From assembly GCF_000971395.1 (NCBI RefSeq), contig NZ_BBME01000017.1:91942-155941 (forward strand): a DNA stretch of 64,000 nt, given 5' to 3'. The first letter of the stretch is position 1. Every line of letters starts with the position of its first letter. Origin of the DNA: Demequina iriomotensis (GTDB taxonomy: Bacteria > Actinomycetota > Actinomycetes > Actinomycetales > Demequinaceae). The notes under the pieces were generated by a model. It was not told where the DNA came from and did not search any database. It saw only the letters and a list, made by a program, of their open reading frames with translations. Below, piece after piece: positions 33,113 through 43,470 of the stretch. The translations under genes were made by a program, and so were the position numbers.

Positions 33113-34401
33113 GTCGCCCGGCGCTCGATCAGGGCGTCGACGAGCGTGGCGAGCTGCGGCAGGCCGCCGGAGCGCTCCATGCTCGAGGCGACCCGGCCTG
33201 CGGCCTCCCGGTAGCGCGGATCCTCGAGCACCGCGAGCACCGCCTTGCGGACCGCGGCGGGCGACGGGTTCTCCCCCTTGACTCGCAGGCCCACGCCCGA
33301 CCACGCCACGCGCGCGGCGACCTCGGGCTTGTCCTCCTGACCACCGCTCGTCACGATCGGCAGGCCGTGCTTGAGCGCGTACTGCACGCCGCCGTAGCCG
33401 CCGTTGGTGACATAGACGTCCGTCAGCGGTAGGAGGTCGTCATAGGGCAGGAACTCCGCCGCGCGTGCGTTCGCCGGAAGAGGCGGGAGGGTGTCGACGG
33501 GCCGGCCGCCGGTGGAGACGACCACGAGCACGTCCTCGTGGGCGAGCCCCTCGAGCGCCGGCCGGATGATCTGGCGGTAGTCCTTGTTGGCGATGGTGCC
33601 CTGCGTCACGTGCACGACGGGCCGTGAGCCGTCCAGGTCGGTCCACCACTCCGGCAGCGGCGCCGCCGAGCCGCTCGCGGAGATCGGCCCGGTGAAATGG
33701 AGCGTCGCGGGCGCATCGGAGCGGGGGTACTCAAACTCCTCGACCGTGAACTGGGCGATCGCCTCGGCGTGGCGCATCCAGTCCATGACCGCGAACGGCA
33801 TGGCGCCGCCGTGAACGTCGCGGTACTGCTCCGCGGCGAGGGCGTCCGCGCGGTCCAGCACCAGTCGGCCGACGAGCATCGCGAGCACGGCGTTCCGCAT
33901 CCGGCCGATGGGGCCTGGGAAGGGCGGAAGGCCCATGCCGACGGGCGCGGTGTCGCGGCTCGAGAGCGTGAGCGGGAGGATCCCGCACACGATCACCGGG
34001 GGCCGCGTCGCTGCGCCCTGGCCGAGCAGCAGCGCCCCACCCGCATAGGCCGGGTCGAGCAGCGCCGCGTCAGCGGGCTCGCGCGCGTGGGCCGCCGCCA
34101 GCGCGGCATGCTGCGCCCGCGCGGGACCGATGAAGATGTGCTCGATATCGAAGGCGACAGCCTTGGATCCCTTGAGCGACGCGCGCTCCGGGAAGGTCTG
34201 GTTCCAGTCCTGGCGGTCGTCGAAGTCGATCTCGGTCGGCAGCGGCACGAGCTCGGCGCCGGTCGCCTCGACCTTCGCGGCGAAGCGGGAGCCCGTGATG
34301 ACACGGACGCGGTCGCCGCGCTCCACCAGGTGCGCGGCGACCGTGAGCAAAGGCACCACGTGCCCGTGGATCGGCGTGCTGGCGATGAGGATCGAAGCCA
34401 T
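33109..34401 (-). CDS. GT1-family (UGT/MGT-like) glycosyltransferase
   Basis: 430 residues, GT-B fold. N-terminal acceptor half opens MASILIASTPIHGHVVPL with the catalytic His13-15 region; the C-terminal half has VVHVTQGTIANKD, AEFLPYDDLLPLTD and the nucleotide-sugar site VTNGGYGGVQYALKHGLP. These enzymes glucosylate macrolides, flavonoids or other small acceptors, often for detoxification; the acceptor is unknown. The EDKPEV segment replaces the more usual Asp/Gln sugar-binding pair. Single gene with GAGAGG about 9 nt before the ATG. Confidence 0.88.
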   Translation of the reverse strand: MASILIASTPIHGHVVPLLTVAAHLVERGDRVRVITGSRFAAKVEATGAELVPLPTEIDFDDRQDWNQTFPERASLKGSKAVAFDIEHIFIGPARAQHAALAAAHAREPADAALLDPAYAGGALLLGQGAATRPPVIVCGILPLTLSSRDTAPVGMGLPPFPGPIGRMRNAVLAMLVGRLVLDRADALAAEQYRDVHGGAMPFAVMDWMRHAEAIAQFTVEEFEYPRSDAPATLHFTGPISASGSAAPLPEWWTDLDGSRPVVHVTQGTIANKDYRQIIRPALEGLAHEDVLVVVSTGGRPVDTLPPLPANARAAEFLPYDDLLPLTDVYVTNGGYGGVQYALKHGLPIVTSGGQEDKPEVAARVAWSGVGLRVKGENPSPAAVRKAVLAVLEDPRYREAAGRVASSMERSGGLPQLATLVDALIERRAT

Positions 34402-34506
34402 GGGGACCGCCTCTCAGGAGCCGCCCTCCGGCCGCTCGTCCTACGACGGAGCATCCGCCGACGGCGCCCCCGCGTCAACGAGGCAACGCGACGACCCAGG
34501 AATCCG

Positions 34507-36105
<1,599 letters not shown>

Positions 36106-36201
36106 ACGTTCTCCTTGCCGGCGGGGTGGCCGATGTTGTGGCGTCCCTACAACGTTTCTGCACCCGTACGAGAACCCGGCCAGGGGGACATGCGGCGCGG
36201 A

Positions 36202-36207
36202 TAGGGT
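36202..36207 (+). promoter_or_regulatory. bioY -10 box
   Basis: TAGGGT lies 30 nt upstream of bioY and is followed by AGGGGG ahead of the ATG, so bioY, unlike its neighbours, would have a short leader. No biotin operator or riboswitch was seen in the 130-bp gap. Confidence 0.4.
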
Positions 36208-36236
36208 GACCGCGTCCATTATCCCAGGGGGTCCCC

Positions 36237-36917
36237 ATGGCTCAGCACCGCGCTCTCACCGGCCAGTCCATCGCGCTCGTCGCCGTCTTCGCGGCCTTCA
36301 TCGCCGCCGCGTCGCAGGTGAGCATCACCATCGGCGTCGTGCCGATCACCTTGCAGACGTTCGCGGTGGTGCTCGCCGCGCTCGTGCTCGGACCCTGGCG
36401 CGCGCTCGGCGCGGTGACGCTCTACCTCGTCATGGGCGCCGTCGGCGTGCCCGTCTTCGCGAATCACGTGGGTGGGCTCGCGATCCTCACGGGGCCGACG
36501 GGCGGGTTCCTCGTCGGGTTCCTGTCGGCCGCCGTCGTGGTGGGTGCTCTCGCGCAGCTGCTCGCCCGCACCGGACGGCTCGCCCGGCGCGGCGCCGCGA
36601 CCGCGTGGCTCATCGGTGCCGGGCTCGTCTCGATCCCGGTGGTGTACGCCATCGGCGCGCCCTGGCTCGCCGTCCGGCTGGGCTGGCCGCTGCTCCCGCC
36701 CGAGACGTGCGCGGGCCTGTTCGACAAGGACTGCGTCTCCGGCCTCACGGTCGGCGTGGTGCCGTTCGTGCCGTTCGACATCATCAAGGTGATCGTGGCG
36801 GGCGTCGTCGCCGCGGCGATCCACCGCGCCTACCCCGGGCTCCTGGGCTCGGCCCGCCGGGCGACCGGCGCATCGTCCCGCGACGACGAGGACGAGGCGG
36901 CCCACGCCACCGCGTAG
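36237..36917 (+). CDS. bioY: Biotin transporter substrate-binding subunit BioY
   Basis: 226 residues with six hydrophobic helices: VAVFAAFIAAASQVSI, VPITLQTFAVVLAALVLG (a BioY hallmark), LYLVMGAVGVPVFA and GPTGGFLVGF, then C-terminal VPFVPFDIIKVIVAGVVA. BioY is the S component that captures biotin in an ECF transporter; bioM and bioN follow directly. The stop codon TAG (36915-36917) is also the start of the -10 box of bioM. A motif copy at 36870-36878 encodes Ala-Ser-Ser in the tail. Confidence 0.95.
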   Translation: MAQHRALTGQSIALVAVFAAFIAAASQVSITIGVVPITLQTFAVVLAALVLGPWRALGAVTLYLVMGAVGVPVFANHVGGLAILTGPTGGFLVGFLSAAVVVGALAQLLARTGRLARRGAATAWLIGAGLVSIPVVYAIGAPWLAVRLGWPLLPPETCAGLFDKDCVSGLTVGVVPFVPFDIIKVIVAGVVAAAIHRAYPGLLGSARRATGASSRDDEDEAAHATA

Positions 36918-36927
36918 CCTTGACCGC

Positions 36928-37635
36928 ATGATCGAGTTCAAGGACGCGGCCGTCGTCGCGCCCGATTCCGGCGTGCCGATCCTCGAGCCCACCACCCTGA
37001 CGCTCACCGAGGACCGCATCAGCATCATCGGCGCCAACGGATCCGGGAAGTCGACCCTCGCACGCCTGATCAACGGATTGGTCCTCCCGGTGACGGGATC
37101 CGTCGAGGTCGACGGCCTGGACACCCAGAAGCAGGGCGCCCAGGTGCGACGCAAGGTCGGCTACCTGTTCACCGACGCATCGGCGCAGCTCATCATGCCG
37201 ACCGCGGTGGAGGACGTCGCGCTGTCGCTGCGCCGCGTCATCAAGAACCGCAAGGAGCGGGACGATGCGGCGCTCGCCGCCCTGCGTGAGATCGGCCTCG
37301 CGTCCAAGGCCGATGTCTCCGTGAACGCGTTGTCGGGCGGTCAGCGCCAGCTGCTCGCGCTCGCGGGGGTGCTCGCCTGCACGCCGTCCATCGTGGTGGC
37401 CGACGAGCCGACCACCCTGCTCGACCTGCGCTGGCGAGCGCACGTGGGCGCGCTCCTGCGCTCGCTGCCCCTCCAGGTCATCGAGGTGACGCACGACCTC
37501 GACTCGGCGGCACGCGCCGAGCGCACGCTCGTGGTCGACCTCGGGCGCGTGGTCTTCGACGGCGACCCCAAAGAGGCGGTGCAGCTCTACCGCGACCTCA
37601 TGTTCGGTCGCGCCTCGCAGGGCGCCACGGCGTGA
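36928..37635 (+). CDS. bioM: Biotin ECF transporter ATPase BioM
   Basis: 235-residue energy-coupling ATPase: Walker A GANGSGKST (35-43), Q-loop in TDASAQLIMPTAVED, signature LSGGQRQLLALAG, Walker B SIVVADEPTT and switch His in VTHDLDSAAR. It pairs with BioN as the ECF module for BioY. TAGCCT (36915-36920) lies 7 nt before the ATG and begins within the bioY stop, so bioM-bioN can be made from their own leaderless message. The stop overlaps bioN as GTGA. Confidence 0.95.
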   Translation: MIEFKDAAVVAPDSGVPILEPTTLTLTEDRISIIGANGSGKSTLARLINGLVLPVTGSVEVDGLDTQKQGAQVRRKVGYLFTDASAQLIMPTAVEDVALSLRRVIKNRKERDDAALAALREIGLASKADVSVNALSGGQRQLLALAGVLACTPSIVVADEPTTLLDLRWRAHVGALLRSLPLQVIEVTHDLDSAARAERTLVVDLGRVVFDGDPKEAVQLYRDLMFGRASQGATA

Positions 37636-38393
37636 TCACCCTCCTCGGCATCTACCGGCCGGCGCGCACCCCGCTGCACCTCGCGCCCGCGTGGCTGAAG
37701 ATGCTGATGCTGCTGGGCATCTCGATCCTCAGCCTCGCGACCTCGGACCCGGTCACCAGCCTCGGCCTGCTCGCGGCATGCCTGCTGCTGCTCGCGTCGA
37801 CGCGACCGCCGCTCAAGGCGACCCTCAAGGGGATGGCGTTCATCGCCGCGCTCGCGATCATGGCCGCGGGCTTCCAGGTCTGGCTGGGCGACTACGTGCG
37901 CGCGCTCGACCTCGCGGGAGACCTCATCGCGATCTCGGCGCTCGCGCTCGCGGTGACGTCCTCGACCTCGATGGCGCAGATGATGGACCTGGTGGTGCGC
38001 CTCGCGGCTCCCCTGCGGTGGATCCTGCCTCCCGAGACGCTCGGCCTGCTCGTCGCGCTGACGCTTCGCGCGATCCCCGAGGCCGCGCAGATCCTCACGG
38101 AGGCGCGCGTGGCCGCCCGGGCCCGCGGTCTCGAGCGCGACCCGCGCGCGATCCTCATCCCCTCCGGCGCCCGCACGGTCGGCTTCGCGTTGCAGCTGGG
38201 TCAGGCGCTGCACGCGCGCGGCATCGCGGAGCACGGGCGCTCCGCGCGCGCGGCGGACCGCGAGGATCGTGCCCGCGCGGACGAGGCCCACGCTCCCCTG
38301 CTCGCCGAGCCCCCGGTACGCGAGGCGCCCACCGGCGAGACTCCCGAGGTGCCCGAGCCGAACCGCCGCGGACGGCGCGAGCGGCGCCGCTGA
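37632..38393 (+). CDS. bioN: Biotin ECF transporter membrane subunit BioN
   Basis: 253 residues of the CbiQ/EcfT family: four or five helices, then a cytosolic coupling helix with AARARGLERDPRAILIP, the Ala-Arg-Gly motif that contacts the ATPase. The tail after residue 200 is charged and disordered. GTG start inside the bioM stop codon. Completes the bioYMN system. Confidence 0.92.
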   Translation: MITLLGIYRPARTPLHLAPAWLKMLMLLGISILSLATSDPVTSLGLLAACLLLLASTRPPLKATLKGMAFIAALAIMAAGFQVWLGDYVRALDLAGDLIAISALALAVTSSTSMAQMMDLVVRLAAPLRWILPPETLGLLVALTLRAIPEAAQILTEARVAARARGLERDPRAILIPSGARTVGFALQLGQALHARGIAEHGRSARAADREDRARADEAHAPLLAEPPVREAPTGETPEVPEPNRRGRRERRR

Positions 38394-38459
38394 CGCACCC
38401 TGGGGATAACTGTCGGCTTTGTCGGGTTCGTTGTCGGTGGTGGGTGGTGGACTGGTTCC

Positions 38460-39842
38460 ATGGCCCCGGAGCTGGTTCTCGATCCCGTTGACGCGCTTCG
38501 TGTGCGTGTCGAGGCGGCGGATGGGCTGGCGGATTGGGATGCGGTCGCGCTGATGCGGGAGGCGGTCGCTCGGCGGCGGTCGACGGACCTGGTGGTGGCG
38601 CGGATGGCCGCACAGCTCGCGGCGCGGTGCGGGCCGGGGCGGGCTGGTCTGGCGAGCCGGCACGGCTTCGCGGGGATCGATCAGCTGATCGCCGCGGAGA
38701 CCGGCGGCACGGTCGCCGAGGCGGAGCGGCTGCGGATCATGGGCACCGCCCTGTATGGAGGCCCGGACGATGCGCCCGGTGGCGCGACGGTGCTGCCGCA
38801 CCTGGCGTGCGAGGCGAGGGAGGGTCGCCTCAGCGTGGACAAGTTCGTGCTGTTGCGTGAGGTGCTGATGAGGCATCCCGACGCGCGTGAGATGGACGGC
38901 CTGGTGGTGGACGATGCGGTGCGCGCCACCGCGCTGGGTCGCCTCCCGTTGGCGCGGGTGGAGACGATGGCGGTCGACAAGGCCGTCATCTCGCCGCTGA
39001 GGACGGTCCGCTCGCTGGTGGCGCAGCTGCACGCGGGGCTGACGCCGCCGTCGACCGGCGAGGAGGAGTACGAGGAGCTGTACCTGGCACGACAGGCGAC
39101 GGTGCGCGAGGAGGCCAACGGGATGGTCAGACTCGTCGCGATCCTGGATCCGCTGACGGCAGCGCCGCTGATGGCCGCGCTGGACGGCTACCTGAAGAAG
39201 CAGTTCCGGGCCTACCGTGACGGCGACGGCGGCGCGGTTGCACCCACCCCGGGTCAGATGCGCGCCGACGGGCTGGGCTGGCTGGGACGGCACGCCACCG
39301 GCTGCCGTGAGCCCCACGACGCGGTCAAGACCACCGTCACCATCCGCATCTGCCTCGACGACCTCAAGACGGGCCACGGCTACGGCGAGATCGACGGGAT
39401 CCGGCGTCCGCTGCCGGGGCGCCTGCTGGGCTGGTACGCCGCGGACGCGGAGGTCATCCCCACCGTGTTGGGCACTCGCGGCGAGGTCCTCGACCACGGC
39501 CACGCGGAGCGTCTGTACACCCCCGCCCAACGCAGAGCGATCGCGCAGCGCGACCGCGGCTGCGCCTGGTGCGGCGCCCCGCCGAGCCACTGCGACGTCC
39601 ACCACATCCGCCACTGGGTCCACGGCGGCCCGACCGACCTCGACAACGGCATCATGCTCTGCGTCGCCTGCCACCACTGGATCCACCGCGACCAATGGGC
39701 CATCAGACTCCGCCACGGCAGCCCCGAGTTCATCCCCCCGGCAGCCATCGACCCGCACCAGCAACCCCGCCCGGGATACCAGGCACGCATCAGACCCACC
39801 CACGCCGAACTCACCGCAGCCAGCCGCGCCGGACCACCATGA
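38460..39842 (+). CDS. DUF222 / HNH endonuclease (13E12 repeat family)
   Basis: 460 residues. DUF222 fills about residues 10-300; the C-terminal HNH domain has CAWCGAPPSHCDVHHIRHW, DNGIMLCVACHHWIH, i.e. two zinc CxxC pairs and the catalytic His-His/Asn. Genes of this type occur in many copies in actinomycete genomes, resembling the Mycobacterium 13E12 repeat, and are thought to be mobile or selfish. The 5' part and its upstream sequence are richer in G and T on the coding strand than neighbouring genes. No clear ribosome site. Two dispersed-motif copies (38765, 38909). Confidence 0.92.
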   Translation: MAPELVLDPVDALRVRVEAADGLADWDAVALMREAVARRRSTDLVVARMAAQLAARCGPGRAGLASRHGFAGIDQLIAAETGGTVAEAERLRIMGTALYGGPDDAPGGATVLPHLACEAREGRLSVDKFVLLREVLMRHPDAREMDGLVVDDAVRATALGRLPLARVETMAVDKAVISPLRTVRSLVAQLHAGLTPPSTGEEEYEELYLARQATVREEANGMVRLVAILDPLTAAPLMAALDGYLKKQFRAYRDGDGGAVAPTPGQMRADGLGWLGRHATGCREPHDAVKTTVTIRICLDDLKTGHGYGEIDGIRRPLPGRLLGWYAADAEVIPTVLGTRGEVLDHGHAERLYTPAQRRAIAQRDRGCAWCGAPPSHCDVHHIRHWVHGGPTDLDNGIMLCVACHHWIHRDQWAIRLRHGSPEFIPPAAIDPHQQPRPGYQARIRPTHAELTAASRAGPP

Positions 39843-39871
39843 CACGGCGCCGCGGGCGCGGCCGATGGCCC

Positions 39872-40414
39872 CTAGCCTCCGTCGAGGAGCTCCACCAGCG
39901 TGACCGTCGTGGTCCAGCTGCGGATGGTCATGTCCGCGTAGAAGGGCGTGGACATCACCTTGTTCATCCGGCTCTTGGTGCGCTGCGCGCTGAGCCGGCG
40001 GAAGTAGACCATCCCTCTCCCCGGCCAGCCCGCGTCGACCCCCTCTCGCAGCCCGAAGGCCCCGAAGGCCTCCGAGGCGTCGACGCCGGCCCGCAGGAAC
40101 GCGACGTCCGAGTGGTAGAGATGAGGCTCGGTGCCGAACCCGGCCGGGGCATCGTCCACCGCGGCGCGCATGCGCGCCTGGGCGACCCCGACCACCACCG
40201 TGTCCACCTCGAACTCCTCGCGGAGCACGCCCTCCACCAGCGCCTCGACTCCGGGCTCGTCGAGGTCGGGGGTATCGAGCAGCACGTTGCCCGAGGCGAT
40301 GTAGGTACGGGAGGCGACGCCCCGCGAACCCAGCTTCTCGCGCAGCCGCGCCATGGAGACCGGGTTCTTGCCGCCGACGTTGATGCCGCGGATCAGCGCG
40401 ACGTGGCTAGCCAC
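39872..40414 (-). CDS. DUF1697 family protein
   Basis: 180 residues. The family opens with LIRGINVGGKNPVSMARLRE and has TYIASGNVLLDT, HLYHSDVAFL and the late basic RLSAQRTKSRMNKVM, all present. The function of DUF1697 is unknown. The GTG at 40414 overlaps the stop of the FMN reductase gene by 8 bp, so the two are cotranscribed. A motif copy at 40149-40157 encodes Asp-Asp-Ala. Confidence 0.88.
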   Translation of the reverse strand: MASHVALIRGINVGGKNPVSMARLREKLGSRGVASRTYIASGNVLLDTPDLDEPGVEALVEGVLREEFEVDTVVVGVAQARMRAAVDDAPAGFGTEPHLYHSDVAFLRAGVDASEAFGAFGLREGVDAGWPGRGMVYFRRLSAQRTKSRMNKVMSTPFYADMTIRSWTTTVTLVELLDGG

Positions 40415-40973
40415 GCGGCAGCACCGTCAGCACGCGCTCGACGTGCAGCCGGAACTCCTCCATGTAGGCGGCGAGGAAGGCGGCCGTGCTCTCCATGGTG
40501 ACGTCTCCGTCCTCGGTGATGAGGCCCGGTGTGAAGTGGATGTACGCCTCGGGCGCGGTCATCTGGCGCGCGTTGCAGAAGCTGAGGACCCCGCGGAGGC
40601 TCTGCTGGCTCACCGCCGTGCCGATGCCGCCGATCGAGGCGCCGATGACCGCCGCCGGCACGTGATCGAACGAGTTCTGTCCCCACGGCCGGGACGCCCA
40701 GTCGATGGCGTTCTTGAGCGCGCCGGGGATCGAGCGGTTGTACTCGGGCGTGACGAACAGCAGCGCCTGCGAGGCCGCGATCGCGTCCTTGAGAGCGACC
40801 GCCGACGGCGGGAAGTCCGCGTCATAGTCGGGGCTGTACAGCGGGAGGTCGCCGATGGGGATCTCGGTGAACTCGAGGTCCTCCGGGGCGAGCCGGATCA
40901 GCGCCTTGCTCAGCAGGCGGTTGATCGAGCGTGAGGACAGGCTGCCGACGAAGTATCCGACCTTGTAGACCAT
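40407..40973 (-). CDS. NADPH-dependent FMN reductase
   Basis: 188 residues with the flavodoxin-like fold: phosphate loop GSLSSRSINRLL, then LFVTPEYNRSIPGALKNAIDWASRP, typical of azoreductase/chromate-reductase type quinone or FMN reductases. The start ATG at 40973 was chosen because the protein fold begins at MVYKVGYFVGS; the frame is open further upstream but not conserved. It heads a two-gene operon and is divergent from the first MmyB-type regulator, which may control it. Confidence 0.92.
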   Translation of the reverse strand: MVYKVGYFVGSLSSRSINRLLSKALIRLAPEDLEFTEIPIGDLPLYSPDYDADFPPSAVALKDAIAASQALLFVTPEYNRSIPGALKNAIDWASRPWGQNSFDHVPAAVIGASIGGIGTAVSQQSLRGVLSFCNARQMTAPEAYIHFTPGLITEDGDVTMESTAAFLAAYMEEFRLHVERVLTVLPRG

Positions 40974-41103
40974 GGATGACGCTCCGGGGATCACGGGTGA
41001 CGGGCCTCGTTCATCGTCACACCTGCGCGCGCGACCCGCAACGGCGATACCGCCCGCATCACGACCGTAGCCAAGCGCGCGAACGCGATCTAGCCTGACC
41101 GCT

Positions 41104-41901
41104 GTGGCGATCAACGAGCTGGGCAACTACCTACGTGCACGTCGGCACGCCGTGCGCCCGGAGGACGTCGACCTCCCCACCGACACCGGGCGCCGCGTCG
41201 ACGGCCTGCGCCGCGAGGAGGTCGCGCAGCTCGCGATGATCAGCCCCGAGTACTACCTGCGTCTCGAGCAGGGCCGCGACACGCATCCGTCGGACCAGGT
41301 GCTGCGGGGCCTCGCCGCGGCGCTCGGACTCGACGAGGCCGCCGCAGCGTACATGCGTCGCGTCGCCGATCCGCCGCCGCTGCGCTCCTTCACCCCGCTC
41401 CCCGGCTCGCTCGACGACTCTGTCTTCGAGTTCCTCGACGGTTTCGAGGACACCGCCGCCTACGTCATCAACGCCTGCCAGGACGTCATGGCCGTCAACG
41501 AGCGCGCGAGCCGCGTGTTCACGTTCGGGACGGTCGGCTCCAACATGTTCGACACGCTCTTCTCCGACGCCGCGCGCGCGAACCTGCCGCACTGGGACGA
41601 CCACGTCGCGCTCGGGATCTCGGCCCTCCGCGAGCGAAGCGACCCCGACGACCCGCGGCTTCACGAGCTGGTCGGGCGGCTCCTGGTGACGGAGCCCGAG
41701 TTCGCGCGGCTCTGGGCCCGGCACGACGTCACGGTCCAGTCGAGCGGCGTGGGCACCGCGTGGGTCGCCGCGCTCGGCATGCTCCTCACGCTGCGCTGGC
41801 AGAGCATGTCGGTGCCGGGCGACGGCGGTCTCACGTTGGTCGCGCACTACGCCGACCCCGGAACGCCGGAGGCGGAGGCGCTGCGGTCACTCGGAGAGTG
41901 A
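41104..41901 (+). CDS. XRE-family regulator with MmyB-like ligand domain (1)
   Basis: 265 residues. N-terminal helix-turn-helix (LGNYLRARR, RVDGLRREEVAQLAMISPEYYLRLEQGR), then the MmyB-like C-terminal domain (AAAYMRRVADPP..., NERASRVFTF). Proteins of this kind sense an unknown small ligand, possibly a fatty acid, and usually repress a neighbouring reductase gene. Here the FMN reductase is divergent at 130 bp. GTG start with TAGCCT 7 nt upstream (41091-41096). Confidence 0.9.
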   Translation: MAINELGNYLRARRHAVRPEDVDLPTDTGRRVDGLRREEVAQLAMISPEYYLRLEQGRDTHPSDQVLRGLAAALGLDEAAAAYMRRVADPPPLRSFTPLPGSLDDSVFEFLDGFEDTAAYVINACQDVMAVNERASRVFTFGTVGSNMFDTLFSDAARANLPHWDDHVALGISALRERSDPDDPRLHELVGRLLVTEPEFARLWARHDVTVQSSGVGTAWVAALGMLLTLRWQSMSVPGDGGLTLVAHYADPGTPEAEALRSLGE

Positions 41902-41987
41902 TGCCGGGCGAGTGATGCCGAGCGAGCGAGCTGGGTGGGTGCGGAAGGGTCCTCCTTGCCCGCGCGCGCCCGCTCTAGGCTCGGCGC

Positions 41988-42512
41988 ATGGTGCCGATCG
42001 ATGCGCTGCTCGCCGAGTTCGTCGGGTCGCTTCCCGCCACCCCCGCCGCGGTGGTGGACGACCGTTGGGACGTGGTCGCCTCCAACGCCGTCGCCCGAGC
42101 GGTATCGCCGCACTTCACCGTCGGTCGCAACCTTGCCGAGGCGACGTTCCTCGCGGAGAGCGCCCGCCGGACCCTGCCGGAGTGGGGGCAGGTCGCCGAC
42201 CGCATGGCGGGGCTGCTCGCGCATCCCCTCTCCCCGTCGGAGGCCGCGGTATCGGGCGCGGACATGCTCCGAGATGAGCTCGCGCGCCGCGGCGTCGAGA
42301 TCGGCGCGGCACCCCCGGACCTCCCGGCGACGGGGCACGCGCTCACCGTCACGATGGAGCATCCCGTGGTCGGCCGGATGGTGCTCACCTACGAGCTGCT
42401 GCGTGTCACCGGCGGCGACCAGACGGTGATCCTCGCCCACGCGGAGCGCGGGACCGTCTCGGAGGAGAGGCTGCTGATGCTCGCGCGGCAGGACGATCCC
42501 CTGGAGCGCTGA
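41988..42512 (+). CDS. Stand-alone MmyB-like ligand domain without HTH
   Basis: 174 residues that match only the C-terminal half of the flanking regulators (TPAAVVDDRWDVVASNAVARAVSP, HALTVTMEHPVVGRMVLTYELL, ending EERLLMLARQDDP). There is no helix-turn-helix and no HTH remnant in the 86 bp upstream. It has its own TAGGCT box (41976-41981) 6 nt before the ATG, so it looks like a separate gene rather than a fragment. It might sequester ligand or form heterodimers with its paralogues. Confidence 0.8.
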   Translation: MVPIDALLAEFVGSLPATPAAVVDDRWDVVASNAVARAVSPHFTVGRNLAEATFLAESARRTLPEWGQVADRMAGLLAHPLSPSEAAVSGADMLRDELARRGVEIGAAPPDLPATGHALTVTMEHPVVGRMVLTYELLRVTGGDQTVILAHAERGTVSEERLLMLARQDDPLER

Positions 42513-42578
42513 CCCGCAGGCCAACATGGGTGCGCCACGGCCATGTCCAGGTGAGCGCTGTGCTCGTACGCTGACCGC

Positions 42579-43448
42579 ATGGAGAAGGCGGGCCCGCTCG
42601 CGCAGTTCCTGCGCGCACGGCGGGCGATGGTGCAGCCGGAGGCTGTCGCGCTCACGCGCGGCTCCTCGGCGCGCCGCGTCGACGGCCTGCGTCGCGAGGA
42701 GGTGGCCCTGCTCGCGGGGATCAGCACCGACTACTACCTCAAGCTCGAGCAGGGCCGCGAGCTCCACCCCTCATCGACCGTCCTCGACGGCATCGGCCGT
42801 GCGCTGGCGCTGGATGCTCCGCTCCTGCTCCACCTGCATCGCCTCGCGCGGCCCCCGCTCACACCCATGGCACCGCCCGACGGCACGGTGAGCCCCACGC
42901 TCCTCGGTCTGCTCGACTCGATGCCGTCCATCCCCGCTCAGGTGCTCAACCGCTACCTCGACATCCTGTTCGTCAATCCGCTCGCCGAGCGGATCAGCCC
43001 CGCCTTCCGCGCGGGCGGCAACCTCGTGAAGCTGGTCTACCGTCCCGAGGCGCCCCGGGACGCCGGCTGGCGCGTCGACGCGCGTCGCGCGGCCGCCTAC
43101 CTGCGCGCCTCCGTCGACCCGTACGACGACGGGCCCGAGATCACGCACCTCCTCGCGGACCTCCGGAAGCTCGAACCCGACTTCGAGTCGATCTGGGAGC
43201 TGCACGAGTCCGCCGTGCCCGCGGGCGCGCCGACCTTCTTCCACCACCCCGAGGTGGGCGTCATGGAGCTGCGTTACCAGGTCTTCGACCTGCCGGCCAC
43301 GGACGGGCAGTCGCTCGGCATGTACGTGCCCGCCCCCGGCAGCCCCTCCGCAGAGCGTCTCCAGCTCCTGTCGCAGCTGACGTACGAGCGCTCACGCGAG
43401 GGTGACCGTGCCGCACCTAGGAAGGCCGGGGGCACGACGGCGGCCTGA
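42579..43448 (+). CDS. XRE-family regulator with MmyB-like ligand domain (2)
   Basis: 289 residues. HTH in the first 75 residues (LAQFLRARRAMVQPEAV, RVDGLRREEVALLAGISTDYYLKLEQGR), followed by the MmyB domain (LNRYLDILFVNPLAERI, VGVMELRYQVFDLP) and a disordered tail. It lies 22 bp ahead of an SDR gene on the same strand, a typical target. TACGCT (42567-42572) is 6 nt before the ATG. Paralogue of the regulators at 41104 and 41988. Confidence 0.9.
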   Translation: MEKAGPLAQFLRARRAMVQPEAVALTRGSSARRVDGLRREEVALLAGISTDYYLKLEQGRELHPSSTVLDGIGRALALDAPLLLHLHRLARPPLTPMAPPDGTVSPTLLGLLDSMPSIPAQVLNRYLDILFVNPLAERISPAFRAGGNLVKLVYRPEAPRDAGWRVDARRAAAYLRASVDPYDDGPEITHLLADLRKLEPDFESIWELHESAVPAGAPTFFHHPEVGVMELRYQVFDLPATDGQSLGMYVPAPGSPSAERLQLLSQLTYERSREGDRAAPRKAGGTTAA

Positions 43449-43470
43449 GGTGCTTCCTAGCATCGGCGGC

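Noticed and set aside
36134..36152. GTTGT...ACAAC inverted repeat before bioY as a biotin operator
   Set aside because: Arms are only 5 bp with a 9-bp spacer and do not match a known biotin regulator site.
36106..36236. Riboswitch upstream of bioY
   Set aside because: The gap is short and holds no recognisable aptamer pattern.
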